Part shown: positions 45,989 to 57,140 of the stretch, piece by piece
Layout: each line of letters opens with the position of its first letter
How positions within the stretch are numbered: the first letter of the stretch is position 1
Assembly (NCBI RefSeq): GCF_030704535.1
Contig: NC_081808.1
Span: 21,269,501-21,333,500 of the forward strand
Reading direction: 5' to 3'
Source of the DNA: Vitis vinifera
Lineage: Eukaryota; Streptophyta; Magnoliopsida; Vitales; Vitaceae
Length of the DNA: 64,000 nt
The notes under the pieces: generated by a model
The model's input: the letters and a program-made list of their open reading frames with translations, nothing else
Databases searched by the model: none
Told to the model about the DNA's origin: nothing
Position numbers and translations under genes: made by a program

Positions 45989-46159
45989 TGTCGAGGGTAG
46001 TTCTAGTAGCATCTTTTAACCTTAAAAGCAGTTACAATCAATTGTATACAATTATAAACTTTTATACATTAATATATGAAAAAAAAACAAGAAAAATATT
46101 AGAGGCCTTATTCAGTATCTTTGCTTCTCTTTCCAACATTCCTCTGTTGTTTTAATTCA
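45989..46159 (+). repeat. 3' LTR of the copia element
   Basis: Begins TGTCGAGGGTAGTTCTAGTA, directly after a G-rich polypurine tract, and parallels the 5' LTR to ATTCA. An internal ~50-bp stretch present in the 5' LTR is missing. Confidence 0.75.
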
Positions 46160-47200
46160 ATCTAAAGCAAATGACCAAAAAGAGGTCAAATAAAGTAATT
46201 AGTTTTCATTTCCTTCTCCTTTTTAAAATTAGTTAATTTTAACATAGTGGATGAACAAAATTAGTAAATTTTTCAAGTTGACATGACAAAATTCAGCTAT
46301 CAGACCTCCCTAAGTAGTTGTTTGATCAACTAACTTAATTATTTAAAGTAACTTTTTTTTTTTAAATTAGTAAATTTTAACATAGTGGGTGGACAAAATT
46401 AGTATATTTTTCAAGTTGACATGACAAAATTCAGCTATCATACCTCTCTAAGTGGTTGTTTGATAAACCAACTTAATAACTTAATAAATTAATTTAAATT
46501 ATCAAGTAAATTAAATATATTTGATAAAACAATATATGATATGACTTAAAATAAAAAACAACTTTAACTAAAAAAATAAAAATAATTAACTTATTTTTAA
46601 GTCTATATTTTCATTTTACATTTTTTACCCTCATTTACCCTATTTATCTTTATGATCTCATTTGCTACTCCATGACCTTTATTGTTACTCAACCTGTATT
46701 ACCATATGATAAATATGCTAATTTGATGATTTAGAATAAATTTTAAGTTAATGTTATCCCTTAATACTTAAATTAAAATTTAAGTTAATAATTTAAATAT
46801 AATTTAACTTAAAATTAATTTAAATTATTAAATAATAAGTATTAAATTATACTAAACATTACCTAAGTTTTTATCCATGTGATTAATACAACGTGATCTG
46901 ACATGATTAATGTTATTAACTATTTTTCAAATCTCATGGATGGACATTTAAATAAGCATCCACTAATTTAACTTCCAATTATTAATTTTTTTTATTAAAA
47001 ATTATATTATTTCCAAAATATCAATTGAAATTTTGTTTTCCCACAATTACTTATACCGTACATAATATTAAATGCATTTAAATAACAAGAAAAATCAACA
47101 ACAATGCAACATAACTTCTCATAAAGTGGCGCATACCATGTTATATTCCAAAAATTAACTTTGTTATTATAATTAGACTGTATAATAATAATAAAAAAAG
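46160..47200. other. AT-rich intergenic DNA
   Basis: No gene. Contains the tandem duplication at 46221-46480 and a stretch beginning 'tggttgtttgataaaccaac' that resembles a degraded MITE reaching to about 46865 ('actaaacattacctaag'). Confidence 0.5.
46221..46480. repeat. Tandem duplication, unit about 138 bp
   Basis: The copy at about 46231-46345 recurs at about 46369-46480, both containing TTTTTCAAGTTGACATGACA and ending GTTGTTTGAT. Confidence 0.85.
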
Positions 47201-47772
47201 ATGGGTCCCAATATGTGGAAAGTTGAAATCATCATGCCTACGTCAGCACCACCGCCACCTGCGCCGATCAGCCCAAAATGATCGCGGGCCCGTTACCATG
47301 CAGATTATAAATTTATAACGAACGATAAAATTAAAAAAGAAAAAAAAGGAAAAAAAAGAAAAAAAAGAAAAGAAAAAAAGGGAGAAAGCATAAATAGGCC
47401 CAAACCCAATGAGAGAGAAGGAAAACGTCCGTCCCGAGTCTCGACTTCTGCAGAACCTCGGACGGAGCGAGGAGGGTAAAGGGGGAGGGAAAGTTTAACT
47501 GAAGAAGAAATAAACCTATTTATCGAATGATCACCGGAAAAATCCTCATCTCATTTCAAACCCTAGTTTTTGTAGTTGTAGGCAGGTCCAAACAATCTTA
47601 TTTCCCGCGAAAGAAGCGTCAGTGACCGTCACAGAGAAGTCTTCAAGTCGTAGAGCCGCGCGGGGGATTTATCTTCTGAAACCCTAGAGGCACAGAGAAG
47701 TCTGAAATCGAGCCGGAGTTGTTCGGCTATTGAGGCCGCGGAGCTAGGGTTTCTGGGACTCTTGACTGCAAG
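47201..47772 (+). promoter_or_regulatory. Promoter and leader of TRA1/TRRAP
   Basis: Contains GGGCCC near 47287, TAGGCCCAAACCC near 47396 (site II GGCCCA) and AAACCCTAG at about 47559 (telobox-like, the half-motif AAACCCTA). Site II plus telobox is the classical arrangement in plant housekeeping promoters. Several TAGGGTTT/AACCCTAG strings follow in the leader. Confidence 0.5.
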
Positions 47773-50700
47773 ATGAGTCCTATTCAGAATTTTGAACAGC
47801 ACTCTCGGCATCTCGTCGAGCCCGACCTCCGTACTCCCTCTATCTCTCTCTTGACCTCAACTACTACACTGCTTTTTTTTTTTTTTTTTTTAATATTTTT
47901 TTCTCCACTTCTAGTTTGGTTTCTGAGAAAAATGGAGGAAAAAAAAAAGAAGGAAACAAGATAGTTTTGAGGGTTTTGTTTTTTTTGTTTGTTCTTTTGG
48001 TTTTTAGAGAGTGGGAATTCAATTCACCGTGCTACAAGGTTTTTCTTTCATTTCTTGTTTTGTCTTTGTATCATTGCGTTATGTTGATGAAAAACTACTT
48101 ATAAAATCGGGTGTACCTTCTTTTCCAGCATTTTGAGCAACTAAACTGGGAAATTGTTTGTTCTTGATTTTCACTCTTTTTTAATGAACAAATAGCCCCA
48201 ACGGAAGCGGTGATTTTATGATTTTAGTGCTTTCATCTTTCTTTTTAAAACTGAGATTCCGACTCTCTCCACACATACTTCAATTTCATACTATGACTCC
48301 ATGACGATGCTGATATCTATGTGTTTTTGTTCTTCGAAACAGCAATCCAAACGAGGCTTCAGATGGCAATGGAAGTTCGGGACAGTCTCGAGATTGCTCA
48401 CACTGCAGAATACTCGAATTTCCTAAAATGTTACTTCCGAGCATTCTCAGTAATTCTTTTACAAATTACAAAGCCACAATTAACGGATAACCCTGAACAC
48501 AAACTCAGGAACATTGCTGTCGAAGTTCTCAATCGCCTTCCTCACAGTGAGGTCCTCCGTCCCTATGTTCAGGACCTCTTGAAGGTAGCCATGCAAGTTC
48601 TCACCACTGATAATGAAGAGAATGGCTTAATTTGTATCCGTATCATCTTTGACCTCCTCAGAAACTTCAGACCTACCCTTGAAAATGAAGTTCAGCCATT
48701 CTTGGACTTTGTGTGCAAAATTTACCAGAACTTTAGATTAACCGTTAGCCATTTCTTTGAAAATGGGGCAGCAGTTCCAGTCCCAGTGCCAGTTCCAGTT
48801 CCAGTTTCAGTACCAGTGGGCGGGGAAGATGTTAAGCCCATGGATGTTTCAGATCAAGCTGTTACCACTACTACAGGGTATGTTGGGGCTGGGCAGCTAA
48901 ACCCCAGCACACGCTCATTCAAGATAGTTACGGAGAGCCCCCTCGTGGTTATGTTTCTATTTCAGTTGTATGGCCGGCTTGTTCAAACCAACATACCTCA
49001 CTTGTTACCACTGATGGTGGCTGCTATATCTGTTCCAGGGCCAGAAAAGGTCCATCCCCACTTAAAGAATCACTTCATTGAGCTGAAGGGTGCACAGGTT
49101 AAGGTAAGTGTGTTTTTCTCTCAGAACCATTTCCTTGAAAAGCTGATTTACACCTTGCCTCTGTATAAGAACACATGGGAAAAGTACTTTGCTATCCAAA
49201 TGGACCTTTAACACTTTTATTTCTTAAAAGGATTGTGATATAAACCCATTGAAGCACAGTGGAACTATTTATTATGTGGGAATGAATGCAATTAGTTTAG
49301 AGTTAGGTGTCTTTTTCTGGTCACACCAAATGAAAACTCTTAATAAAATAGGGAGAAATAGTGTAAAACAGGATATGATAATAAGTCATGGTACTTTCTC
49401 CCATCTTGTTTCCTGGAAGACTGATTTTTTTTGTTTCATCTGGTTGTAAAGGCCAGAGGCAAGGTATCGGAACATCTGAGCTCATGGTAGAAAGTACTTT
49501 GCTACCCACATGGACCTTTAGCATTTTTGTTGTATAAAATGATTGAACATATCAATCTGTTGTCTGTGGAAGGCCAGTGGTACTAGTTATCATGTGATAG
49601 TGAATGCTAATAGTTTAGAATTATGGGTCTTTTTCATACCACACTAGATAAAAACTGTTAATAAAATAGGAAAAAATAGTGTAAAACAGGAGATGATCAT
49701 TTCATGGTGGGTTGGACATCTTGTTTCTATTGTGAAGGAGAATGAGCACTTTAGTTCACATAGTCCTTGCATTCTCTACTTCATTGGTGTTGCATCCATA
49801 TCTACATTATCCCACCACCAAATAGAACATAGGATTTTTTGATTATTATTATTGTTACTATTTTTATGAACCAGGAATTTATTAAGTAAATAAGAAGCAA
49901 TAGAAAGGAACAAGCAAAAATTGTCGGGCAAAGGCCCAATATCATCTAATATCTCAATTCATAAAAGACCAGTTGTCACTTCAGTCCCTTGTGCCAAAGA
50001 ACCTAAAAGAAATAAATTTCTTGCAATCTTACTCTTCAATTTAATTTAATTTATTGATAGGCTTACTCTTCAATTATAAAATCGGAAGCTTTCTCTCATA
50101 AGTCTGTGTCTAAATAAAGGACCCCTATATGAAAACAAATTTGGCCTGTTTTTTCTCAAGTCCTATGTTCATTTGCAGACACAAAAATAGAGAAGAAATA
50201 ATATTTGTGGAAGTTGGAATAAGTTATCGATTTTGTTTTTTTTTTTTTGACAGACAATGGAATAAGTTATTGATGTTCATTTTCTTGGCCACAGAACAAT
50301 GATCTTTTTTTTGAAATTATTTGTTTCCAAAAAATTATTCATTGATAAGAACACAAAGATTTTGATTGTTCCAAATTCATTCTTTTGGGTATAGAGTGTA
50401 GGGTGATGGAGCTTCTTGTGTATCTCTCAATTTCTTCTCTTCTCTCTTGGGCTTGGGTGGCATTATGTGAAATGCTTGGGTCAAGGAAGTAGGAGAGGGG
50501 AAATTGGAGGCAGTAGAGCTTAAGCAACCAGAGTTGTCTAAAGTTGAGTTCCTTAATTATGGTTTGAACTTTTCTCCAAGGTTGAAGCTGGAAACTGTAG
50601 GGGATGGTGGGGTCTATTCAGCAGCAACCCCTAATTCTCCATTGTAACTCCTTTAACAGTTCAGGAAATGGAAAGGGATTTTGGGATGTAGCCTTGCTCT

Positions 50701-53700
50701 TGGGTGAATGGGAAATTTTTTTGGTTTTACAGAAGTGGCGGTGTTTCTATAGAGTGGTTTGAGAAAGATATCATAAAGATTTAGATGGATATTGAGGCAA
50801 GGGAAGTCTCTATAGGCTTGCAAATTCAAAGAAAAAGGATGTGGGAACCAGCTCAAGCAAGGATAGAGAACTTCAAAAATTGTTTTAGCGTTGTAAAACC
50901 ATGATGGCTGTGGAGGGAAAGCAATTGATGGTGGTGTGGACTATTGGTCTTTGACAAAGATTGACTATAAAGCTTCATATTGTTTCATGGAATGTTTGAG
51001 GCTGAAATAATTTGACAAAAGGAAAGTAATAAAAACTCTTTTGTACCCTCATAAACATGATCTAGACTGTTTGCTGGAGACAAATGTGAACTCTATGGTG
51101 GGGCAGAGTTTACAATGGGTCCCCTTGATGCAAGGGGATTGCTAGTGGTGTTTAGGTGACATGGGACTTTGAGTATTAGTCTCTAGACTTGGAGGTAGGA
51201 TCTTTTTCTATTTCTTGCCAATTCAAGAATTGTGAAGATGGTTAGACTTGGTTATTTTATGGTATTTATGTCCTGATGATGGGAATAGAAATGGGGGACT
51301 AGTGGATGGTTTCTTATGGCCTTTTGGTGGAGTTGTTGGCCTTTCAAGCTTCCTACAAAATTGGTTTTAACATTAGGAAGGGAAGTTTAGTGATTTGAAA
51401 AGGAGGGAAGCAGATTAGTTGTCCTATAGAAGCATCATTGGATATCTTCTCTATTTTATAACCAGCTGGTCCACTTTGTCATTTTGTGCGGTTTTGTCTG
51501 ATAGTTATCAAGTGGTTTTAGAAAGTCATATTTGGTAGTCATCAGGAGATGCATTAGGTATGTGGCTAGTGTTTGCCACTTGATGGCCACAATGCCGCAC
51601 AAGGCATGTGGATGGCACATTGCACTCATATATAGCTTAAGGCATAAGGGTGGCATGCCAAAATAAAGAAAAAATAATGCAAGGCCATGGGCTGAGCCAA
51701 TTCAAGGCTGATGTGCAATAAGTATGAAATGAAACATGCAACATGGACTGGTAGTAGGGTAAGGGCTGCTTGGCATGCACATGTAGAGAAGTTAGTCCAA
51801 TTAAGATGCATGCATCTATTGGGACGAGTCACAACAGTTGGTTGGTAGCAGACTTAGACAAGGGACTGCAATGCACAACACCAAGCAAGGGCTTGTTTGG
51901 ACTCATGGCACAAGGTTGAAGGTAGGCAGGTGATTCTTTTTTCTTTTTTTTTGTTTTTTTATTTATGAGAAACAACAATGTAAAATGCTAAATTAGGATT
52001 TAAGGAGTACAATAGAAGGGATGAGGAATCCTACCACAAACAAAAGCTAAACAAATGGAACCTCCAAAGTAGTAAGTAAACCTAAATATAACGTGATAAC
52101 CAATCAAATCGAACCATATCAAATTGATAACATAAACCATATGGTAAATATAAATAGCAGCCTCTCCTTACTAATGCACACCCTTGGAACTACACACTGA
52201 TAACTAATCAAATTGAACCATATCAAGGGGAATGCCCTTAAAAGTTGTGAAGCAAGAGGCCCAAAAAGAAGCAAGGAAATGAATGGTATCCTGAAGAATC
52301 TTTGAAGTCCTTGCCTTGCTTTAAACAATCCTAACATTTCTTTCCGCCACATAACGCAAATCCAAGCAAGACAAGTGGCTTGCCGCAGTACTAGGCCTCT
52401 CCTAGAGCTTCCCAATCCTTTATATGTGATGGTCATCGTGTCACAAATACTCTTCGAAGGAGTCCGGTCCATCTTGGTCAATCTAAATAATCTGTACCAC
52501 AATCCCAACGTCAAAGGACAATGTAAAAAGAGATGATCTACTGATTCTCCATACTTCATACATAACTTACAAACATCAAGACTAAGGGCCTTGTAGAGTC
52601 CTTTTAATTGTAACATGTCATTGATGTTTACCTTCTTGTGTGCTACTAACCAAATAAAGGACTTAACTTTAAAAGAGACTTAAGATTTCGAAACAAAATT
52701 AGTAGGGAAAAAAGGAACTAGATCAAAAGACTTTACGGTAAATAAACCTGAAGAAGATAAAGACCAAATTCTCGCATCTAGAACAAATGGGTATAATTGC
52801 AAATGAGCAAGAGAGGACATAAGTCTTTCTAGATATTCTATCTCAAAATTAAAAAGGTTATGATGGAAATTAAAGTTCCAAGAAAAAGGATAAATAGACC
52901 TAAGGATTGATGAAATAGAGAGGTTTTTAACGGTGACTATTTTGAATAGTCATGAAATTGAGAACCTAAAGGTTGATCCCCCCACTACAAGTCTTGCCAA
53001 AAATGGATTTTCTCCCTATCTCCCACCTCAAATCGAGTGTACCTGGTAAAATTATGTGAAATTTGTACTAATAGCCTTCTATGGGCAACGATGTTACCAC
53101 CTAACTATTGTGTTGGCATCCCCCCCCATTAGTAGGCAGGTGGTTATGATGGTTACTTAACTGCTCTAACTTCTCCTCCAACTGCTTGAGTGAGTTGTTA
53201 GATTGTCATGGGTTGGTTTCAAATTTGAACTTGTGGGAAGCTATACTGGAGTCCATATAAAAGGGTGATGCAGTAGCACTAGTGCACTGATGGATTGTGA
53301 GGGAGAATTTGTTCTCTGCGTAGGCTTGTCTGACACTATAGTTTTATAATTCTTGTAGGTGTTAGGAGTTTAGCATACAAGTTGGGACACTTGATTCTTG
53401 TAAACATTGTGTGTTGCTATCATTCATTTGTGGCCCATGCATTCCTTGTTGAAGGTTGGCTAATATGAGACATTGTGGCATACATTCACGAGGGAAAAAC
53501 AATGAATAATAGTGAGCATAATGGGCATGGCAATTAACATGGTGGAATATGGACTTTGGTATCCATATGATACATGTTTAGAAAAAATATTTCTAGTTAC
53601 TTGTGTATTGTTGGATCGAAAAAAGCTGGTGCTTTTTCAAGGTAGCCGACTAATCTGAAAAATCTGGTTATTCGACATGTACTTTTTTCATGATGTCACT

Positions 53701-56217
53701 GCCCATATCATATTGGCCATGTTCTCATATAGACATAACTCCACTACATTATTCGCTGTGTATAAGAAAATAGCTTGGGGCCTTTTGAAATGACCCATTG
53801 CCCTAAGACTACTAGTTCTAGGAGGTAGAATTGAACCTTACTCTGCCTCCATATTCTCTCCAGCACGTGCTTCATTATCTTTATTGTTGCTACATATTGA
53901 TTTAAGAACTGTATTGGCTCAATTCTCAATATTAGAAGGGTGAACAGCTTGTAGTTCTAGGATTTGGTCTTCTAAAAATCAACCCTCTCCATAATCATAT
54001 AAAGAATATAATAGCATTGTCAATTTTAGCAATGACATGTGAGCAATGGAGTTTTTGCGCAAGTTGTTGACTTATATTAGTTTTAGTTGTTCATTAGTTG
54101 GGACTCCTTTTTAAACATTATAATATTTTTTTTGGTGCAATGGATGGTCTGTTGTGAACCGATGATTGTCAGATAATTTATTTAACGAATGCTTGTTATG
54201 AAGATACTTGATTTGAAATAGAATCTAAAAGGAAATTTGCAATCTTATTTATAGTATGAAGTTTTAATGTTATTCATCTCTTTGTGGTAAATAACACCAC
54301 GTGGGCAACATAGTTTTGGGGAAGTTGGCAACTTGTATTGTTTTGATGCGATGGGTGGCCTGTTCTGAATCTGATAATTGTCAAATGTACTCTACAATTA
54401 CATGATCCAGGGTGTGTTTTTGATGGAATACCAGCTTGGGAAGGAAGCTCAATGATACCTTTATTTTCCAATCATTAGAAAAAAAAAAGAAGAAAAAAAG
54501 TGTACAAAATTGGTTGTTCATGAAACTGCGTCTGGTTTTGGGGAAACATTATTTATTTATTTATTTTGTTTTTCTTGGGATGATGAGATTATGGAATGCA
54601 TTAGGCTGGTCATCAATTGGGCTTGAATAGTAGAATTATGTTTTCTGTTTTGTATTTCTTTTCAGCCTGCCTTCAGTTTGCGGCTGAGTAGAAATTTTAT
54701 CAGCACCAGGTAGGAGATTAGTTGTTCCTATTCCCACAGCTAGAATTCTTATTATGGACCAGGTCTATAGTCAATGTGGGGGATGCTTCTAGGAAATAGA
54801 TTCAATTTACGTGGCATTTAAAGAGAGTTAAATTTGTCAAATTCCCTAGGAGTTTATTTTGTTAACCATGTTGTGGACATCTAACTACACTAGTTCAAAA
54901 GATATTGAGAGGGAAGCTTTCTCAGTAATGAGTTTGTAGCTTGTAGTGCAGTGTGTTTCTTTGACTAGCTATTGTACAAGGTTTCCTCGTTCTTTGTGTA
55001 AGGCTTTATTATACTCAAAAGTTTGAATGCCATGTCACTGAGTTGTATGCCCTGTGACTGTTCGAGTCCTAGGACTGGAATGGCAAGACCTATGAAACTT
55101 TGAGATAACATTTGTTAGAGAAAGGAATAAGAGGTATAGGGACAATGAATGGAAAGAAATGAGTAACAGAGAAGAGTGGGAAGGAGTGGGATGGAAAGTT
55201 TAAGAGGGGTGCTTGAGGTTATTCCAGAGAGATAGAAACACCCAATTAAGGAATATGGATAACGTTTTGACAGCATTTCACTTGCTGCTCCATTGTGAAA
55301 TGACAAGGGTTTTATGGGAGCTGATTTTTGTACTTTTTAGGGTGTCTTGGGTGCTTTCTTCGTCGATTAAAGATACTTTGCTGGGTTGACATGGTTCTTT
55401 TGTGGGTAAAAAGAGAAGGAAGGCTTGGCAAGCAATCCCTTTGTGTTTGTTTTGGATGGTGTGGAAAGACCAGGAACAATATTGCTTTTTGTAATGAGGT
55501 TTTTTCTATTCAAAAGCTGAGAAGGGTGTTTGTTTGTTTTCTGTGATTCGAGGCTAAGTTGTTTGTCAATGAGTGCCCACTGACTTTAGTTGGATTTTTT
55601 GAATGGCTGGGTACTGGTTGAGTATGTTAAAGTTCTTTCTGTGCTCTTGTGGTTGAGCCTTGGTGGTGAAGGGAGGTTTGTTATCTTGTTTACTCGGCCG
55701 TCTTCTGGTGGCTCTTTTCTTTAATCTAATATAATAATTTATTTATCAAAAAAACAAAAAAAATCTACTCATGAAAGAAATCTACTGAAACTAAAAACAG
55801 GGGATCGATATGGTTAAACTTCTTTTAACTTAGTTTTATGGATTTGGCCTTTTCTTTTATTTTCTTATGCATTTGCCTTTAATGCATACTAATTTCTCTC
55901 TCAATTGCTGCAGACAGTATCCTTTTTAACTTACCTGTTGAAGAGTTTTGCTGATTATATCAGGCCGCATGAAGAAAGCATATGCAAAAGCATTGTGAAC
56001 CTGCTTGTTACATGTTCTGACTCTGTTTCCATTCGGAAGGTAGGTAATTCATGATTTTGTTTTGTATTCTTTCTTGACCTTATTTCATTTGTACTGTTAA
56101 GACTTGATATTTCTAAACATGCTCAATGCAGGAATTGTTAGTAGCATTGAAACATGTTCTTGGGACAGATTTCAAAAGGGGTTTATTTCCTTTGATTGAC
56201 ACACTCTTGGAGGAGAG
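47773..56217 (+). CDS. TRA1: TRA1/TRRAP, 5' part (4 exons in view; continues past the window)
   Basis: Exons 47773-47830, 48343-49103, 55914-56039, 56132-56217 join in frame to 343 residues. The protein starts MSPIQNFEQHSRHLVEPDLP. HEAT-like helices follow (RNIAVEVLNRLPHSEVLRPY, VAMQVLTTDNEENGLICIRI). Then come a (VP)n stretch, FKIVTESPLVVMFLFQLYGR, the conserved GAQVKTVSFLTYLLK and RKELLVALKHVLGTDF. TRA1/TRRAP is a ~3,800-residue pseudokinase of the PIKK group that scaffolds the SAGA and NuA4 acetyltransferase complexes and docks activators; only the N-terminal HEAT region is here. The next exon is expected after the AG-phase donor at 56218 but is not found before 64000, so intron 4 exceeds 7.7 kb. 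No defect in the coding part. Confidence 0.95.
48772..48822 (+). repeat. Val-Pro dipeptide repeat in TRA1
   Basis: Hexamer-like CCAGTT/CCAGTG units encode VPVPVPVPVPVSVPV at the end of the first HEAT block, between VSHFFENGAA and GGEDVKPM. This is probably a flexible linker; the repeat tract could vary in length. Confidence 0.8.
49181..49707. repeat. Direct duplication, offset 310 bp, next to TRA1 exon 2
   Basis: About 49181-49390 (AAAGTACTTTGCTATCC...) recurs at about 49491-49707 (AAAGTACTTTGCTACCC...), with shared phrases TAATAAAATAGG and AATAGTGTAAAACAGGA. Divergence is moderate. Confidence 0.8.
50028..50075 (-). mobile_element. Micro-insertion with 14-bp target duplication
   Basis: CTTACTCTTCAATT is perfect at 50028-50041 and 50062-50075. 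The 20 bp between, TAATTTAATTTATTGATAGG, read on the minus strand as CCTATCAATAAATT..., a LINE-like tail. Confidence 0.5.
50215..50274 (-). mobile_element. Micro-insertion with 17-bp target duplication
   Basis: TGGAATAAGTTATCGAT (50215-50231) and TGGAATAAGTTATTGAT (50258-50274) flank 26 bp: a T run followed by GACAGACAA, i.e. a poly-A tail on the minus strand preceded by TTGTCTGTC. Confidence 0.6.
50960..51425 (+). pseudogene. Degenerate LINE endonuclease (EEP) segment
   Basis: Conceptual reading gives KLHIVSWNV near 50967, KRKVIKTL, HKHDLDCLLETNV and, with stops and shifts, the following endonuclease region. The order matches the start of ORF2 of the intact L1 at 57031-63100 (LSWNVRG, DRSKRKIIKSVI, VDLFCIQETKV). 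Strongly decayed. Confidence 0.6.
51922..53145 (-). mobile_element. 5'-truncated LINE with target-site duplication
   Basis: GTAGGCAGGTGATT (51922-51935) and GTAGGCAGGTGGTT (53132-53145) flank about 1.2 kb. On the minus strand it ends in an A-rich tail (plus-strand T runs at 51937-51961). The open stretch 52119-52616 reads LCMKYGESVDHLFLHCPLTL then GLWYRLF, the zf-RVT region at the C-terminus of plant L1 ORF2. Nested in TRA1 intron 2. Confidence 0.8.
52119..52616 (-). pseudogene. LINE ORF2 C-terminal (zf-RVT) fragment
   Basis: 165 residues open, with CKLCMKYGESVDHLFLHC providing the C-x2-C...H-x4-C zinc pattern. It is cut off from the reverse transcriptase by the 5' truncation. Expected to be non-functional. 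Confidence 0.75.
55230..55770 (+). pseudogene. LINE 3' end, plus strand, degenerate
   Basis: LLLHCEMTRVLWELIFVLFR near 55290, GKKRRKAWQAIPLCLFWMVW at about 55406-55465 and a 3' tail TTATTTATCAAAAAAAC near 55740. This parallels the C-terminus of the intact L1 ORF2 (ILIHCTMAKGLWNIILALCG, RKKVWKSIPLFIFWTIWKER). It may be the 3' end of the same old element whose endonuclease remnant lies at 50960. Confidence 0.7.
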
Positions 56218-56232
56218 GTAATGTTTTCATCT

Positions 56233-56290
56233 ATGAAGATTAGATAACCGCATTTGTTTTTTTGATAGATGAAGATTGGATAACTACATT
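56233..56290 (-). mobile_element. Micro-insertion with 22-bp target duplication
   Basis: A 22-mer (ATGAAGATTAGATAACC...) at 56233-56254 recurs at 56269-56290 with three transitions. Between are 14 bp, TGTTTTTTTGATAG; on the minus strand this is CTATCAAAAAAACA, the tail type shared by LINEs of this window. It is in TRA1 intron 4, 15 bp from the donor. Confidence 0.6.
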
Positions 56291-56659
56291 ATTTGAAGTT
56301 AGCCTTTTGATGGATTCTTTCTGATGATGATAGACTTGGACTTCCACTATACTGTTTGGGTTGATGTAAAGGTTACCTTTGAATTGTTAGGCACACTTTT
56401 TATTGTATCTTTGTTTGTCTATCAAAAACATGTTTAGATCTTTCATTTGATTGTGAACCTGGCATTGTTTAGCATAGCAGCATACCTTAAAATCAAAGTT
56501 AACTATGAATTATAAGTGGGTTTCATTGAGCATCATTGGTTTCATTTGCCACATTTTCCATTCTTTGGTAGCCTTGGCTCTTACCTTCTCTCAGTAACAT
56601 AATACTTTGACCATGAAATTGTTACTTCTATGTTGTTTTTTCCCCCTGTTAGAGACCAC

Positions 56660-56968
56660 TTTTTCTACAAGTTTAAGCTTGTAGGATTTTGGGCTCACAA
56701 TGTATATCATGCACTCCAACAGCCTCCCTCACCTGCAACGTACCTGCATGTGGAGAGACACATTGGCACACACAGGTCCATAGATAAACAAACCACAAAT
56801 AGCCTCCTTTGGGCTTAATAAAGTGGAGAAATAAACATGTGGTGAGGTTCAAACACATGATCTCCCACCAAACGAGGCTTTGATATGCGTTGGACAACCA
56901 ATTTTTCTAAAAATGTAAGCTTGTAGGATTTGGGCTCACAATATATATCATGCACTCCACCAGTTCCA
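56660..56968. repeat. Direct repeat pair in TRA1 intron 4
   Basis: AAGCTTGTAGGATTTTGGGC from 56675 recurs at 56917 (AAGCTTGTAGGATTTGGGCT), with about 50 further matching bases (CTCACAAT.TATATCATGCAC). The block between mentions TGGTGAGGTTCAAACACATG, a phrase typical of dispersed plant repeats. Confidence 0.7.
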
Positions 56969-57013
56969 TTATGCTACTTTGTGTCAGATTATAGGAAGTG
57001 CACATGAAGGATT

Positions 57014-57030
57014 ATGCTTCTCTGTTCATT
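57014..57030. repeat. Target-site duplication, left copy
   Basis: ATGCTTCTCTGTTCATT, identical to 63101-63117. Confidence 0.95.
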
Positions 57031-57140
57031 TTTTTTTTTGATAAGCAAACGATATATATAAAAAGGCAAATAGCCTCAAGGCATACAGGAAGTATACAAG
57101 GCTACCAACCCCTCAAACAAAAAACAACACAACCCAAACC

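Larger units (their letters stand above)
40208..46159 (+). mobile_element. Decayed Ty1/copia retrotransposon with both LTRs
   Basis: 5' LTR 40208-40426, methionine-initiator primer-binding site TGGTATCAGAG at 40431-40441, gag, protease, integrase, reverse transcriptase and RNase H traces in copia order, a polypurine tract (GTGGGGTAGGGGG, about 45976-45988), and 3' LTR 45989-46159. All genes are broken by many stops and frameshifts. A foreign segment interrupts it between protease and integrase (about 41930-43190). The LTRs have diverged and no 5-bp target duplication is detectable, so it is old. Confidence 0.85.
49104..55913. other. TRA1 intron 2 (6.8 kb), built largely from transposon debris
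   Basis: Holds a local duplication (49181-49707), two micro-insertions with target duplications, a degenerate plus-strand LINE and a truncated minus-strand LINE, each listed separately. The rest (about 51425-51920, 53145-55240) is unassigned repeat-like DNA, including a related pair of phrases near 54131 and 54337 ('tttggtgcaatggatggtct' / 'ttttgatgcgatgggtggcc'). Confidence 0.6.

Noticed and set aside
52119-52616. 165-residue frame as an independent zinc protein gene
   Set aside because: It is the C-terminus of a truncated LINE flanked by target duplications.
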